A stretch of 64,000 nucleotides of DNA from Shinella fusca (GTDB taxonomy: Bacteria > Pseudomonadota > Alphaproteobacteria > Rhizobiales > Rhizobiaceae). The notes beneath the pieces were generated by a model. That model saw only the letters and a list, made by a program, of their open reading frames with translations. It made no database searches and was not told the DNA's origin. Location: contig NZ_JACHIK010000006.1 in NCBI RefSeq assembly GCF_014203155.1, positions 62,001 to 126,000 of the forward strand. The letters run 5' to 3'. Shown piece by piece: positions 21,121-30,616 of the stretch (position 1 is the stretch's first letter; every line of letters begins with the position of its first letter). A program made the translations under genes and the position numbers.

Positions 21121-21177
21121 TATCCTTTGCGTCCGAAAGGCGCTCGTTGAAAACACTTAAGGTTTCAGGACAATACG

Positions 21178-22635
21178 ATGGGCAAGGTTACAGGTTTTCT
21201 GGAGATCGACCGGCAGGTCATGAAGTATCAGCCGGCATCCGACCGCATCCGCCATTTCCGTGAATTCACCATCCCGATGTCGGACCAGGAGGTCCAGAAG
21301 CAGGCGGCGCGCTGCATGGATTGCGGCGTTCCCTACTGCCACGGGCCGACCGGGTGTCCGGTCCACAACCAGATCCCCGACTGGAACGACCTCGTCTACA
21401 GCGGCAACTGGGAAGAGGCGATCCGCAACCTGCATTCGACCAACAACTTCCCGGAATTCACCGGCCGCATCTGCCCCGCGCCCTGCGAGGAGGCCTGCAC
21501 GCTGAACCTCGAGGACATGCCGGTCGCCATCAAGACCGTCGAGCAGGCGCTTGCCGACAAGGCCTACGAGATGGGCTATATCGTCCCGCAGCCGGCGACG
21601 GTGAAGACGTGCAAGAAGGTCGCGGTCATCGGTTCCGGCCCCGCCGGCATGGCCGCCGCCCAGCAGCTCGCCCGCGCCGGCCATGAAGTGCATGTCTACG
21701 AGCGCGAATCCAAGGCCGGCGGCCTGCTGCGCTACGGCATCCCGGACTTCAAGCTGGAGAAGAACTTCATCGACCGCCGCGTCGACCAGATGCGCGGCGA
21801 GGGCGTGACGTTCCACTACGGCGTCAATGTCGGTGTCGACAAGACGATGGACGAGATGCTCGCCGAGCATGACGCCGTGCTCTACTGCGGCGGCTCGGAA
21901 ACCCCGCGCGATGCCGGCATCCCCGGCGGCGATTTCATCGGCGTGCACGATGCCATGCCCTATCTCGTGCAGCAGAACCGCCGCGTCGGGCGCGAGAACA
22001 TCGACAGCGTCGGCTGGCCGTCCGAGCCGATCCTTGCCGGCGGCAAGCACATCGTCGTCGTCGGCGGCGGCGATACGGCGTCGGACTGCGTCGGCACCGC
22101 CTTCCGCCAGGGCGCGGTGAAGGTCACCCAGCTCGACATCCGCCCGCAGCCGCCCGAAAAGGAAGACAAGCTCGCCGTCTGGCCCTTCTGGGCGACGAAG
22201 ATGCGCACCTCCTCCTCGCAGGCCGAAGGCGCCGTGCGCGAGTTCCAGGTCGGCACGCTCGAATTCGTCGGCGACGAGGACGGCGTCCTGACGGGCGTGA
22301 AGTGCTGCCAGGTGGACGACCGCCGCAAGCCGATCCCCGGCACGGAGTTCATCATCAAGGCGGATCTCGCCTTCATCGCCATCGGCTTCCGCGGTCCCTT
22401 CACCGACGGCGTCCTGAAGGACCTCGGCGAGCGCCTGACGATCAACACCGACAAGCGCGGCTCCTCCAACGTCGTCGCCAACGAACGCGACTACAAGACC
22501 TCGGTGGACAAGCTCTGGACGGCCGGGGACGTGCGCCGCGGCCAGTCGCTCGTCGTCTGGGCGATCCGCGAAGGCCGTCAGGCCGCCCGCGCGATCGACG
22601 AGGCGCTGATGGGCTCGACCACGCTGCCGCGATAA
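21178..22635 (+). CDS. gltD: Glutamate synthase (NADPH) small subunit
   Basis: 485 residues, the FAD- and Fe-S-containing electron-input subunit. Two cysteine clusters for the 4Fe-4S centres are at the N-terminus (CMDCGVPYCHGPTGC, then CPAPCEEACTLN). The FAD Rossmann motif is VAVIGSGPAGMAAAQQLARAG, the NADPH motif is VVVGGGDTASDCVGT, and the final FAD contact is WTAGDVRRGQSLVVWAI. It passes electrons from NADPH to GltB. The start is ATG 21178. Confidence 0.97.
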   Translation: MGKVTGFLEIDRQVMKYQPASDRIRHFREFTIPMSDQEVQKQAARCMDCGVPYCHGPTGCPVHNQIPDWNDLVYSGNWEEAIRNLHSTNNFPEFTGRICPAPCEEACTLNLEDMPVAIKTVEQALADKAYEMGYIVPQPATVKTCKKVAVIGSGPAGMAAAQQLARAGHEVHVYERESKAGGLLRYGIPDFKLEKNFIDRRVDQMRGEGVTFHYGVNVGVDKTMDEMLAEHDAVLYCGGSETPRDAGIPGGDFIGVHDAMPYLVQQNRRVGRENIDSVGWPSEPILAGGKHIVVVGGGDTASDCVGTAFRQGAVKVTQLDIRPQPPEKEDKLAVWPFWATKMRTSSSQAEGAVREFQVGTLEFVGDEDGVLTGVKCCQVDDRRKPIPGTEFIIKADLAFIAIGFRGPFTDGVLKDLGERLTINTDKRGSSNVVANERDYKTSVDKLWTAGDVRRGQSLVVWAIREGRQAARAIDEALMGSTTLPR

Positions 22636-22685
22636 AATGGAATAGCGCGCCGGTTGCGGCGCGCTTTGTTCACCAAAGCCTCTAT

Positions 22686-22768
22686 CGTCATGGTCGGGCT
22701 TGACCCGACCATCCATGCCGCGCTTGCGGAGATGGCGGTGGATCCTCGGGTCAGGCCCGAGGATGACG
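22686..22768. repeat. Dispersed inverted-repeat element, family D, copy 1
   Basis: The left half CGTCATGGTCGGGCTTGACC is followed by its own complement, and the right half GATCCTCGGGTCAGGCCCGA ends in GGATGACG. Three further copies are at 43521, 53799 and 59975. Two tandem hairpins share the motif TCGGGCTTGACCCGA, widespread between genes in alphaproteobacteria. Confidence 0.85.
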
Positions 22769-22815
22769 GCGGAGAGGTGAGAGGGCGGGGAGCGAAGCCT
22801 ATCGGGTGCTCCCGC

Positions 22816-23952
22816 TTACGGCGTTGCCGTCTTCTCCAGCCGGAAATCGTCCACCCGCCCCAGCGGGGCGTTGGCGGTCTCGCCTTTTTCCACCAGCTTG
22901 TCGCGCAGGCTCTTGCCGTTGCCCTTGAGGGCCGAGCCGCCGAGGAGGGCGGTGCCGCCGTCGAGCGCGGGGTCGGCGAGGCTGATGGGCTGCGTCTTGG
23001 TGATCTCGGCGTCTTCCGCCGGGGGCGCCGTGACGACGAGGTCCTTGAGGTCGCTCTGCAGGCCCGGGCCGGCGGCGGCGTCGCCGAGCAGGCGGCGGAT
23101 TTCTTTTTCCACGTAGAAGGCGAGCTTGCGCTTGCCGGCCTTGGTGAAGTTGATGCCATCCGAGCCGCGCAAGCGCACCTGCTGGCCGTTGATATCCGAG
23201 CCGGAGATCACGAACTTGCCGTCCTCGTCGACGAACCCGTCCCAGATGTCGACGAATTCGCCGCCCGCCTTCTCGACGCCGGCGCGGTAGAGCGTGTTGA
23301 GCGTCGTCATGTCCGCCGTCAGCGCGGAGGACTGAAAGGGCGGCATGCCCATCCACAAGAGCGGCCGGCCGCCTTCGCGGGCGAGCGCGGCGATGCGGGC
23401 GACGCGCGCCTCGTATTCCTTCGTCCAGGCCTCGGAGCGGAATTTCTCGCTGTTGCCCGCAACGGTCATCTGCTGGCGGTCGTTGGCGCCCATGCTGACG
23501 ACGACGAGGGTGGGCCTGGTCTCGGCGATCAGGCCGGGCAGGGCGGCGGGCCAGTCGTAGTAGTCGTCGCGCACGATGCCGGAGGAGCCGTTGGTGCGGC
23601 GCTCGACGCGAATGCCGGGCGTCGCCTCGAAGGCGGTGATGAGGCCGTCGCCGAGGCTGCCGCCGATGAAGTCGCCGACGACGAGCACCACCTTCGCATC
23701 GGGCAATTTCTCGACGGCGGCAGGCTCCGGCGCGGCCACGACCGTCCTTGCCGGCTTCTTCTTGCGCACGGTCGCGCTCGGCTTGCGGATCGTCGGCTGG
23801 GGCTCCTCGACCTTGCGCTTGGGAGAGCCGAAGAGGAGTTCGAGGATCGACTTGCGCTGGACGCGCTCCTGCGCGCCGGCCGGCGCGGCGGCAAGGCTTG
23901 CCGCGACGGCAAGGGCAAGCCCCAGGCAGAAGGTCCGGATACTCATGCTCAT
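22816..23952 (-). CDS. DUF459 SGNH-hydrolase family protein, exported
   Basis: 378 residues from ATG 23952 (MSMSIRTFCLGLALAVAASL); GGGGAG is upstream although the frame is open to 24024. A signal peptide is cleaved after about residue 28 (APAGA-QERV). A basic, Pro-rich linker of about 40 residues follows, then a DUF459 SGNH-like domain (about 90-310) with VVLVVGDFIGGSLGDGL (block I, where Asp replaces the usual Ser region), VVSMGANDRQQM (block III) and GINFTKAGKRKLAFYVE (catalytic His position appears replaced by Asn-Phe context). Probably periplasmic; it neighbours a lytic transglycosylase, suggesting envelope work. Substrate unknown. Confidence 0.85.
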   Translation of the reverse strand: MSMSIRTFCLGLALAVAASLAAAPAGAQERVQRKSILELLFGSPKRKVEEPQPTIRKPSATVRKKKPARTVVAAPEPAAVEKLPDAKVVLVVGDFIGGSLGDGLITAFEATPGIRVERRTNGSSGIVRDDYYDWPAALPGLIAETRPTLVVVSMGANDRQQMTVAGNSEKFRSEAWTKEYEARVARIAALAREGGRPLLWMGMPPFQSSALTADMTTLNTLYRAGVEKAGGEFVDIWDGFVDEDGKFVISGSDINGQQVRLRGSDGINFTKAGKRKLAFYVEKEIRRLLGDAAAGPGLQSDLKDLVVTAPPAEDAEITKTQPISLADPALDGGTALLGGSALKGNGKSLRDKLVEKGETANAPLGRVDDFRLEKTATP

Positions 23953-24087
23953 GCGATGGCTCCCCGCCTTTCCCGTCATCCTGCAGGCGTTCGGTGGCGG
24001 CATGATGGCAAATGCGGGCGGCAAGCGAAAGCGCCGGCCGGCAAAAAGGGGCGCCGGAGCGCCCCTGTCATGCGCGCCCGGCCGCGG

Positions 24088-25308
24088 TCAGCGGCGCAGC
24101 GCCTTGAGGAGCGTCTGGCTCGGCTCGCCGTCGGCCGAAAGGCCCATGCGGCTCTGGAAGGCCTGGATGGCGGCCTTGGAGCCGGAGCCGAAATTGCCGT
24201 CGACCTCGCCGTCGTAGTAGCCGAGCTCCTTGAGGCGCGTCTGCAGCTCGAACTTCTCCGTGATGTCGAGCGCGCCGTCGGGCCGCGGCCAGCGCTGCTT
24301 GACGCCGCCGTAGCCGGCGATCTGGTCCGCCAGCATGCCGACGCCCATCGCATAGGAATCGGAGGCGTTGTAGCGCTTGATGACGAAGAAGTTCTTCGTC
24401 ATCAGGAAGCCGGGGCCGCCGTTGGCCGGCAGCTTCAGTTCGGCGCGGTCGGAGCCGTTCTTGAAGCCGTTGCCGCTCGGACGCGTGAAGCCGAGCTTGG
24501 CCCATTGGGCAAGCGTCTTCGTCTGGCCGGAATATTTCTCGCCACCGCGGGGCACGACGATCTCGTAACCCCAGGTCTTGCCCGCCTGCCAGCCGTTCTT
24601 GGCGAGCAGGTTGGCGGCCGTCGCCAGCGCGTCCGGCACGGAGTTCCAGATGTCGCGGTGGCCGTTGCCGTCCGCATCGACCGCATAGAGGAGGTAGCTG
24701 GAGGGAATGAACTGGGTATGGCCCATCGCGCCCGCCCAGGAGCCCGTCATGTCGCCGGCGTCGATATCGCCGCGCTGGATGATCTTGAGGGCGGCGATGA
24801 GCTGCGTGCGGGCATATTTCGCACGCTTCTTGTCGGCATAGGCGAGCGTCGCGAGCGCGCGCGGCACGTAATGCAGCCGCTCGTCCTTCTTCAGGACGGC
24901 GCCGTAGTTGGATTCCATCGACCAGATGGCGAGAAGCACGTTGCGGTCGACGCCGAAATGGCGCTCCAGCGCGGTAAGCGTGCGGGCATGCTTGGCGGCC
25001 ATCTCGCGGCCGATGCGCACCGTGTAGGGGTTCACGCGCGAATCGAGGTAGTCCCAGATCTTGTGGGTGAATTCCGGCTGGTAGGCGGCCTTGTCCAGGA
25101 CCTCCGGATCGGGTGTCTTGACGCCGGAAAACGCCGCTCGATAGGTCGCCTTGCTGATGCCGGCCTCGGCCGCCGTCTGGTAGAAATCGGCGATCCATTT
25201 CTGGAAGCGCGTATCCGCACGGGCGGCGGAGGCCTGCGCGAGAAGGCCTGCCGACAGGAAGAGGGTGAGCGCAGATCGGCGCAGAACGGTTTTCAGATTC
25301 TGTGTCAT
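24088..25308 (-). CDS. Lytic murein transglycosylase B-type with peptidoglycan-binding domain
   Basis: 406 residues from ATG 25308. The signal peptide MTQNLKTVLRRSALTLFLSA continues to about AARA-DTRF. An MltB/SLT_2 domain (about 35-330) carries the catalytic Glu in LLAIWSMESNYGA, with AMGHTQFIPSSYLLYA and IWNSVPDALATAANLLA. A C-terminal PG_binding_1 domain (about 345-405) carries LKELGYYDGEVDGNFGSGSK. It cleaves the MurNAc-GlcNAc bond of peptidoglycan, leaving 1,6-anhydro ends. There is no lipobox, so it is predicted soluble and periplasmic. Divergent from galU. Confidence 0.93.
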   Translation of the reverse strand: MTQNLKTVLRRSALTLFLSAGLLAQASAARADTRFQKWIADFYQTAAEAGISKATYRAAFSGVKTPDPEVLDKAAYQPEFTHKIWDYLDSRVNPYTVRIGREMAAKHARTLTALERHFGVDRNVLLAIWSMESNYGAVLKKDERLHYVPRALATLAYADKKRAKYARTQLIAALKIIQRGDIDAGDMTGSWAGAMGHTQFIPSSYLLYAVDADGNGHRDIWNSVPDALATAANLLAKNGWQAGKTWGYEIVVPRGGEKYSGQTKTLAQWAKLGFTRPSGNGFKNGSDRAELKLPANGGPGFLMTKNFFVIKRYNASDSYAMGVGMLADQIAGYGGVKQRWPRPDGALDITEKFELQTRLKELGYYDGEVDGNFGSGSKAAIQAFQSRMGLSADGEPSQTLLKALRR

Positions 25309-25505
25309 CGGCTGTCGTGTCCGTTTCCAAAATTTCGGTACGATGGCGCCAAACCACCGGCTGAACGCAAAACTTATAAAAACGAAGTCAACAAATTCTT
25401 TACCATCAAACTTTTGCCCCGTCTTCCTTTGCAAAAAGATAGGAATTGGAATCTATTCGAGCAGTCCTATGTCCGCCATGAGGCGCGGGCGCAACGAGGT
25501 GAATA

Positions 25506-26393
25506 ATGTCGCAGACACGCAAGGTTCGCAAAGCAGTTTTCCCGGTGGCCGGTCTCGGCACCCGCTTCCTTCCGGCCACGAAGGCCGTTCCGAAGGAAAT
25601 GCTGACCGTCGTGGACAAGCCGGTCATCCAGTATGTGGTGGATGAAGCGCTGGATGCCGGCATCGAGCACCTGATCTTCGTCACCGGTCGCTCCAAGGCG
25701 GTCATCGAGGACTATTTCGACATCCAGGTCGAGCTGGAGCAGACGCTGCGCCAGCGCAACAAGACGGCGGAACTCACGCTGCTCGACAGCATCCTGCCGG
25801 TCGCCGGCTCGACGAGCTTCACCCGCCAGCAGGAGCCGCTCGGCCTCGGCCATGCCGTCTGGTGCGCCCGTGAGCTGGTCGGCCCCGAGCCCTTCGCGCT
25901 GCTCCTGCCCGACATGATCATGAAGGCCGAGAAGGGCTGCATGAAGGGCATGGTGGAGCTCTTCGAGCAGAGCGGCGCCAATGTCGTCGCCGTCGAGGAA
26001 TGCGCGCCCGACCAGGCGCACAAATACGGCATCGTCGGCGTCGGCGAGGCGATCGGCGAGGGCTTCGCCATCACCAAGATGGTCGAGAAGCCGGCGCCGG
26101 GCACCGCGCCCTCCAACTTCTTCATCAACGGCCGCTACATCCTCCAGCCGGAAATCTTCCCGATCCTCTCCACGCAGGAGCGCGGCGCCGGCAACGAGAT
26201 CCAGTTGACGGACGCCATGGTGAAGCTCGCCGACAGCCAGAAATTCGCCGCCTACCACTTCAAGGGCGAGACCTACGACTGCGGCGCGAAAGACGGCTTC
26301 ATCCTCGCCAACATCGCCTTCGCCCTTGCCCGCGGCGATATCCGCCCCTCGGTCGAGGGGCCGCTCAGGGCGCTGGTCGCCGGCCTGAAATAA
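25506..26393 (+). CDS. galU: UTP--glucose-1-phosphate uridylyltransferase
   Basis: 295 residues, the usual GalU size. Nucleotidyltransferase signature [20 protein letters not shown] (the G-x-G-T-R-x-L-P-x-T-K motif) is at the N-terminus, with [37 protein letters not shown] and LTDAM following. It makes UDP-glucose for exopolysaccharide, cyclic glucan and lipopolysaccharide. The gene is transcribed alone; its stop lies three bases from the end of a convergent outer-membrane protein gene. Confidence 0.96.
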   Translation: MSQTRKVRKAVFPVAGLGTRFLPATKAVPKEMLTVVDKPVIQYVVDEALDAGIEHLIFVTGRSKAVIEDYFDIQVELEQTLRQRNKTAELTLLDSILPVAGSTSFTRQQEPLGLGHAVWCARELVGPEPFALLLPDMIMKAEKGCMKGMVELFEQSGANVVAVEECAPDQAHKYGIVGVGEAIGEGFAITKMVEKPAPGTAPSNFFINGRYILQPEIFPILSTQERGAGNEIQLTDAMVKLADSQKFAAYHFKGETYDCGAKDGFILANIAFALARGDIRPSVEGPLRALVAGLK

Positions 26394-26396
26394 GGC

Positions 26397-27920
26397 TCAT
26401 CGGCGCAGGACAAGGCCGATGCCGGCGCGCGTGACGCCGGTATCGGACGCGCCCGACTGGCGCGTCAGCTCGTAGGAAACGTCGCCGGTCATCGCCAGCC
26501 AGCGGGTGATGTTCCACGTCAGCCCGGCCCCGGCGAGATAGACGTCCTGGTCGGGCAGGCCGGCGGAGGCGGAGAAGTCACGCCAGGTATAGGCGCCGCT
26601 CAGCCGGGCGACGAGATTGTCGCGCAGCTCGTGCGTGAGGTCCGCCGTCGCGATATATTCGAGATAGCCGCTCTGGCCGGCCGCGGTGGAGGGCTGGAGG
26701 TTCGTGACGAGGCCGAGCCGGAGGTCGGTGCCGCGCTGCGGCGACCAGAAGACCGCGCCGTCGACGGTGATGCCCTCCAGCGCGGCAAGGCGGCTGTCGT
26801 CGAAGGTCGCCCGCTTGTAGCCGAGGCCGAGGTCGCCGCGCAGCTTCTCGCCGAGGTCGACTTCCACGCCCGCCCGTCCGCCGAGCGTCGAGGCGGAGCG
26901 CTCGTAGCCGAGCGAATCCTGCTTGTTGTCGTAGTAGGAGCGCCCGACGGAGGCTTCGAGATAGGGGATGAGGGCCGGCGAAAGCTCGAAGCCGACGCGG
27001 CCCGTCAGGGTGCCTTCCGTGTTGTTGCGGTCCGAAAGGTCGAGCTCGGCGCCGTTGCCGAGTTCCGCCGAGCCGTAGACCTCGCGCTCCAGCGCGGCGC
27101 CGAGGGTGCCGCGGATCAGGCCGAAGTCGCGCTTGACCTTCGCGCCCGCGCTGAAGGTGTGCACGCCCGACTGCACCGACGCGCCGTTGACGGCATTGGG
27201 ATCGCTGGAGCTCTCGCGCTCGAAATTGTAGCCGCCGGTGATGTCGGCGATCGTGTCGTCGCTGAGGTCGAGCCTGAGGTCGGCGTTGATGTCGACCTTG
27301 GGTTCCGTCTCGCCGGTGCCGCTGATGTTGCGCTGGTAGATGCCCTCGCCTTCGACGGTAAGCTGATGGCGCGACCAGTCGGAGGTGAGCGTGCCCTTCA
27401 GCCCCGTCTGGGAAAAGGTGCGGCTGGAGGAGGTATCCCCCGACTTCGTCTTCTCGTAGCCGATGCCCTGCGAGATCGAGGGCTTGAGCACGAAGGTGCC
27501 GAGGCGGATGCCGGTCGGCTCGTAGGGATCGCCGAACTTGCTGCTCACATGGTCGAGGTTGGTTTCGCGCGGGTTCAGCCGTTCGGTGCGCCGGCTGGTG
27601 CTCAGATACGCGCCGTCCTCGCCGATCTCGGCGGGCACCGTCTCGTCTTCCGCCGCGATGGCGAGGTCGCCCGGCGTCGAGGCCGTCGTCGTCGGGTCCG
27701 GCAGGGCTTTCGTGCCGCTCGCCGCCGTATCCGTGGCACCGTCCGCCGCCGCCGTGCCGGTGACGGCCAGCGGATTCTGGAAGGTGGGAGTGACGGAGGC
27801 TTTCTCCTGGGCCATGGCGGCCGGGGCGGCAAGGACCGTGCCGGCGAGCAGAAGCCCGGCCAGACGCCGTGTGAGGCAAGGCGAAAGCGCCCTACGGTCC
27901 GTTTCCTTTGCCTTGCCCAT
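26397..27920 (-). CDS. Outer-membrane beta-barrel protein
   Basis: 507 residues with a signal peptide (cleavage after AAPAAMA-QEKA). A low-complexity Ala/Thr-rich stretch (about 40-95) is followed by alternating amphipathic strands to the end (about 130-507), finishing in a strand that ends LVLRR. Repeated 'GxVGFELSPxLxPYLEASVG' and 'TWNITRWLAMTGDVSYELT' type hairpins indicate an outer-membrane barrel of the BBP2/DUF2320-like kind, which in rhizobia often accompanies polysaccharide genes. A terminal aromatic residue is absent, unusual for a barrel; the last aromatic lies well before the end. Convergent with galU. Confidence 0.8.
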   Translation of the reverse strand: MGKAKETDRRALSPCLTRRLAGLLLAGTVLAAPAAMAQEKASVTPTFQNPLAVTGTAAADGATDTAASGTKALPDPTTTASTPGDLAIAAEDETVPAEIGEDGAYLSTSRRTERLNPRETNLDHVSSKFGDPYEPTGIRLGTFVLKPSISQGIGYEKTKSGDTSSSRTFSQTGLKGTLTSDWSRHQLTVEGEGIYQRNISGTGETEPKVDINADLRLDLSDDTIADITGGYNFERESSSDPNAVNGASVQSGVHTFSAGAKVKRDFGLIRGTLGAALEREVYGSAELGNGAELDLSDRNNTEGTLTGRVGFELSPALIPYLEASVGRSYYDNKQDSLGYERSASTLGGRAGVEVDLGEKLRGDLGLGYKRATFDDSRLAALEGITVDGAVFWSPQRGTDLRLGLVTNLQPSTAAGQSGYLEYIATADLTHELRDNLVARLSGAYTWRDFSASAGLPDQDVYLAGAGLTWNITRWLAMTGDVSYELTRQSGASDTGVTRAGIGLVLRR

Positions 27921-28043
27921 GCTTCCGGCCTGCGATTCGCGAATTTCCTAAGCGAACGTAAACCGCCATGGTTAACGCTTGGTTGCAGAGGGGCGGGTGC
28001 GGTTCCCCGTGGACAGGTTCCGGCAAAAGCGGTAACGAGGCGC

Positions 28044-29039
28044 ATGATCACACGACAGGCCAAAGTCGACGGCGCCGACGCCGTTGCGTCTGCAATCCGC
28101 ACCGTCGAGACGGAAAAGGCCGGGCTTCTTGCGCTCTCGGCGGCGCTTGCCGGCGACCTCAACGATGCCTTCTGCCAGGCCGTGCAGCTCATGGGGGGCA
28201 GCGCCGGCCGCGTCATCGTGACGGGCATCGGCAAGTCGGGCCATATCGGCGTGAAGATCGCCGCGACGCTCGCTTCGACCGGCACGCCCTCCTTCTTCGT
28301 CCATCCGGTGGAGGCGACCCACGGCGACCTCGGCATGATCGGCCGCGACGACGTCATCCTCGCGCTTTCCTGGAGCGGGGAGACGGCCGAACTGCAGGGG
28401 ATCGTCTCCTATTCCCGCCGCTTTTCCATTCCGCTCATCGCCATGACCTCGGGCGAGCGCTCGGCTCTGGCGCGTGCGGCCGATGCCGTGCTGCTGCTGC
28501 CGAAGGCTCAGGAAGCCTGCCCGCATGGGCTCGCCCCCACCACCTCGACGCTGATGCAGCTTGCGCTCGGCGATGCGATCGCCGTTGCGCTGCTGGAAGC
28601 GCGCGGCTTCACGGCGACGGATTTCAAGACCTTCCATCCGGGCGGCAAGCTCGGCGCGAGCCTTTCCCATATCGGCGACATCATGCACAGCGGCGAGAAC
28701 ATGCCGCTCGTCGGGCTCGGCACGTCGATGCCGGAGGCCGTGCACATGCTGGCGCAGAAGCGCTACGGCTGCGTGGGCGTCGTCAACGGCGAGGGCATTC
28801 TGGTCGGCATCGTCACGGACGGCGACATCGCGCGCAACCTTTCGCGCAATCTTGCCGAACTGACGGTCGACGACGTGATGACGCGCACGCCCAAGACGGT
28901 GCGGCCGACGACGCTGGCAACCGCCGCGCTCGGCCTCCTCAACCAGCACAACATCACCGCGCTCATCGTCACCGACGAGACCTTCCGGCCCGTCGGCATC
29001 GTGCATTTCCACGATCTCCTGCGGATCGGCGTCGCCTGA
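28044..29039 (+). CDS. kdsD: KpsF/GutQ-family arabinose-5-phosphate isomerase
   Basis: 331 residues. An SIS domain (about 45-180: VTGIGKSGHIGVKIAATLAS, SGETAEL, TSGERSALARAAD) is followed by two CBS repeats (about 210-265 and 275-330: VVNGEGILVGIVTDGDIAR, VTDETFRPVGIVHFHDLL). It interconverts ribulose-5-phosphate and arabinose-5-phosphate, the first step to the Kdo sugar of lipopolysaccharide. ATG 28044 has AACGAGG upstream; the frame is open further back, but this start matches the family. Confidence 0.95.
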   Translation: MITRQAKVDGADAVASAIRTVETEKAGLLALSAALAGDLNDAFCQAVQLMGGSAGRVIVTGIGKSGHIGVKIAATLASTGTPSFFVHPVEATHGDLGMIGRDDVILALSWSGETAELQGIVSYSRRFSIPLIAMTSGERSALARAADAVLLLPKAQEACPHGLAPTTSTLMQLALGDAIAVALLEARGFTATDFKTFHPGGKLGASLSHIGDIMHSGENMPLVGLGTSMPEAVHMLAQKRYGCVGVVNGEGILVGIVTDGDIARNLSRNLAELTVDDVMTRTPKTVRPTTLATAALGLLNQHNITALIVTDETFRPVGIVHFHDLLRIGVA

Positions 29040-29043
29040 GGGT

Positions 29044-29502
29044 TTACGCCTCCTCGACCGTGAGGTCCCGGCCGTTGCTGGAGGTCACGCGCACGCGCGC
29101 GCCGACCGGAAGGTCCGGCCCCTGTACGCTCCACATCGTATCGTCGAGGCGGATGCGCCCGCGCCCTTCGGCGATCGGCTGCTCCAGCACGGCGGTGCGG
29201 CCGATGAGGCTCTGGCCGCGCTGGTTGAGATGCGGCTGGTCGCTGCCGCGGCCGTGGCTGTAGACAAGGCGCCGGCCGATGAGGGCGGAGGCGAGCGACA
29301 GCACGGCGAAGACCACCCATTGCGCCTGCCAGACCCAGTAGGCCTCCTGCCACAGGAGAAGGGACAGCACGCCCGTGACGATGGCGGCGATGCCGATCCA
29401 GACGAGGAAGACGCCGGGCAGCAGCACTTCGAGGATCAGGAGCACGATGCCGAGGACCCACCAGGCCCAGGGGCCGAGCTCGGTGACGATGCGCTGGATC
29501 AT
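29044..29502 (-). CDS. NfeD family membrane protein
   Basis: 152 residues: two to three membrane segments (about 13-50 and 56-75) and a C-terminal OB-fold domain (about 90-150, [20 protein letters not shown], then [13 protein letters not shown]). NfeD-type proteins associate with stomatin/SPFH proteins in membrane microdomains. The stop of the SPFH gene overlaps this start by 4 bp, confirming an operon. It converges with kdsD, leaving four bases between stops. Confidence 0.92.
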   Translation of the reverse strand: MIQRIVTELGPWAWWVLGIVLLILEVLLPGVFLVWIGIAAIVTGVLSLLLWQEAYWVWQAQWVVFAVLSLASALIGRRLVYSHGRGSDQPHLNQRGQSLIGRTAVLEQPIAEGRGRIRLDDTMWSVQGPDLPVGARVRVTSSNGRDLTVEEA

Positions 29503-30518
29503 GCGCCCGTTCCCTGCGGCGGCGTGTCGAAGGGGTTGCGCGAGGCGGTCGACGGCGTCGACTGGCGCGTGCGCTGCGGGGCGCCGGCGGGCGTCGAGCC
29601 GTCGCCGAAGACCTCCCTTGCGATGGCGCCGATGCCGCCGAGCGAGCCGATGAGCGAGGAGGCTTCCATCGGCATCAGCACGACCTTGGCGTTCGGCGCC
29701 TTGCCGATCGCGGCCATGGCCTCCGTATATCTCTGCGCGACGAAGTAGTTGATCGCCTGCACATTGCCGGCGGCGATGGCCTCGGAGACCATCTTCGTCG
29801 CCTTGGCCTCGGCCTCGGCAAGGCGTTCGCGGGCCTCGGCGTCACGGAAGGCGGCTTCCCGCTGGCCCTCGGCCTCCAGGATGGCGGATTGCTTGGCGCC
29901 CTCGGCGCGCAGGATCTGCGCATTGCGCGAGCCCTCGGCCTCCAGCACCTGCGCGCGCTTCTCGCGCTCGGCCTTCATCTGTCGCGCCATGGCGTCGACG
30001 AGGTCCTTCGGCGGCGCGATGTCCTTGATCTCGATGCGGGTGATCTTCAGGCCCCAGGGATTGGCCGCCTCGTCGACGACGCGCAGGAGCTGGTCGTTGA
30101 TCTTGTCGCGGTTGGAGAGCAGTTCGTCGAGGTCCATCGAGCCCATGACCGAGCGGATATTGGTCATGGTGAGGTTGATGATGGCGTGTTCGAGATGGGC
30201 GACCTGGTAGGCGGCCTGCGCGGTGTTCAGCACCTGGTAGAAGGCGACGGCGTCGGCCGACACGCTGGCATTGTCGCGGGTGATGACCTCCTGCGTCGGG
30301 ATGTCCAGCACCTGCTCCATCACGTTCATCTTCGAGCCGATGCGGTCGATGAAGGGGATGATGAGGTTGAGGCCGGGCTCCAGCGTGCGCGTGTAGCGGC
30401 CGAAGCGCTCCACCGTGTACTGGTAGCCCTGCGGAATGGTCTTGATCCCGGCGAAGAGGATCAGGATGACGAGGACCACGAGGGCGATGACGACGATATC
30501 CAGTCCGGCCAAATCCAT
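29499..30518 (-). CDS. SPFH/Band 7 (stomatin-like, QmcA type) membrane protein
   Basis: 339 residues: an N-terminal membrane anchor (about 4-22), an SPFH domain (about 25-190: [40 protein letters not shown]), a long Ala/Glu/Arg-rich coiled coil (about 190-260) and a C-terminal tail with a Pro/Thr-rich end. Such proteins oligomerise in the inner membrane and may shape protease or quality-control platforms. It overlaps its NfeD partner. Confidence 0.93.
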   Translation of the reverse strand: MDLAGLDIVVIALVVLVILILFAGIKTIPQGYQYTVERFGRYTRTLEPGLNLIIPFIDRIGSKMNVMEQVLDIPTQEVITRDNASVSADAVAFYQVLNTAQAAYQVAHLEHAIINLTMTNIRSVMGSMDLDELLSNRDKINDQLLRVVDEAANPWGLKITRIEIKDIAPPKDLVDAMARQMKAEREKRAQVLEAEGSRNAQILRAEGAKQSAILEAEGQREAAFRDAEARERLAEAEAKATKMVSEAIAAGNVQAINYFVAQRYTEAMAAIGKAPNAKVVLMPMEASSLIGSLGGIGAIAREVFGDGSTPAGAPQRTRQSTPSTASRNPFDTPPQGTGA

Positions 30519-30616
30519 GATGCTTCTCTCCGTCAGACGTTGCGGCGCGGCGCCACTGTAAGCAATACGGGCCGCAAGGCCAGTCTATTTGGCCGGCGCG
30601 TGATTTATCGTGGGGC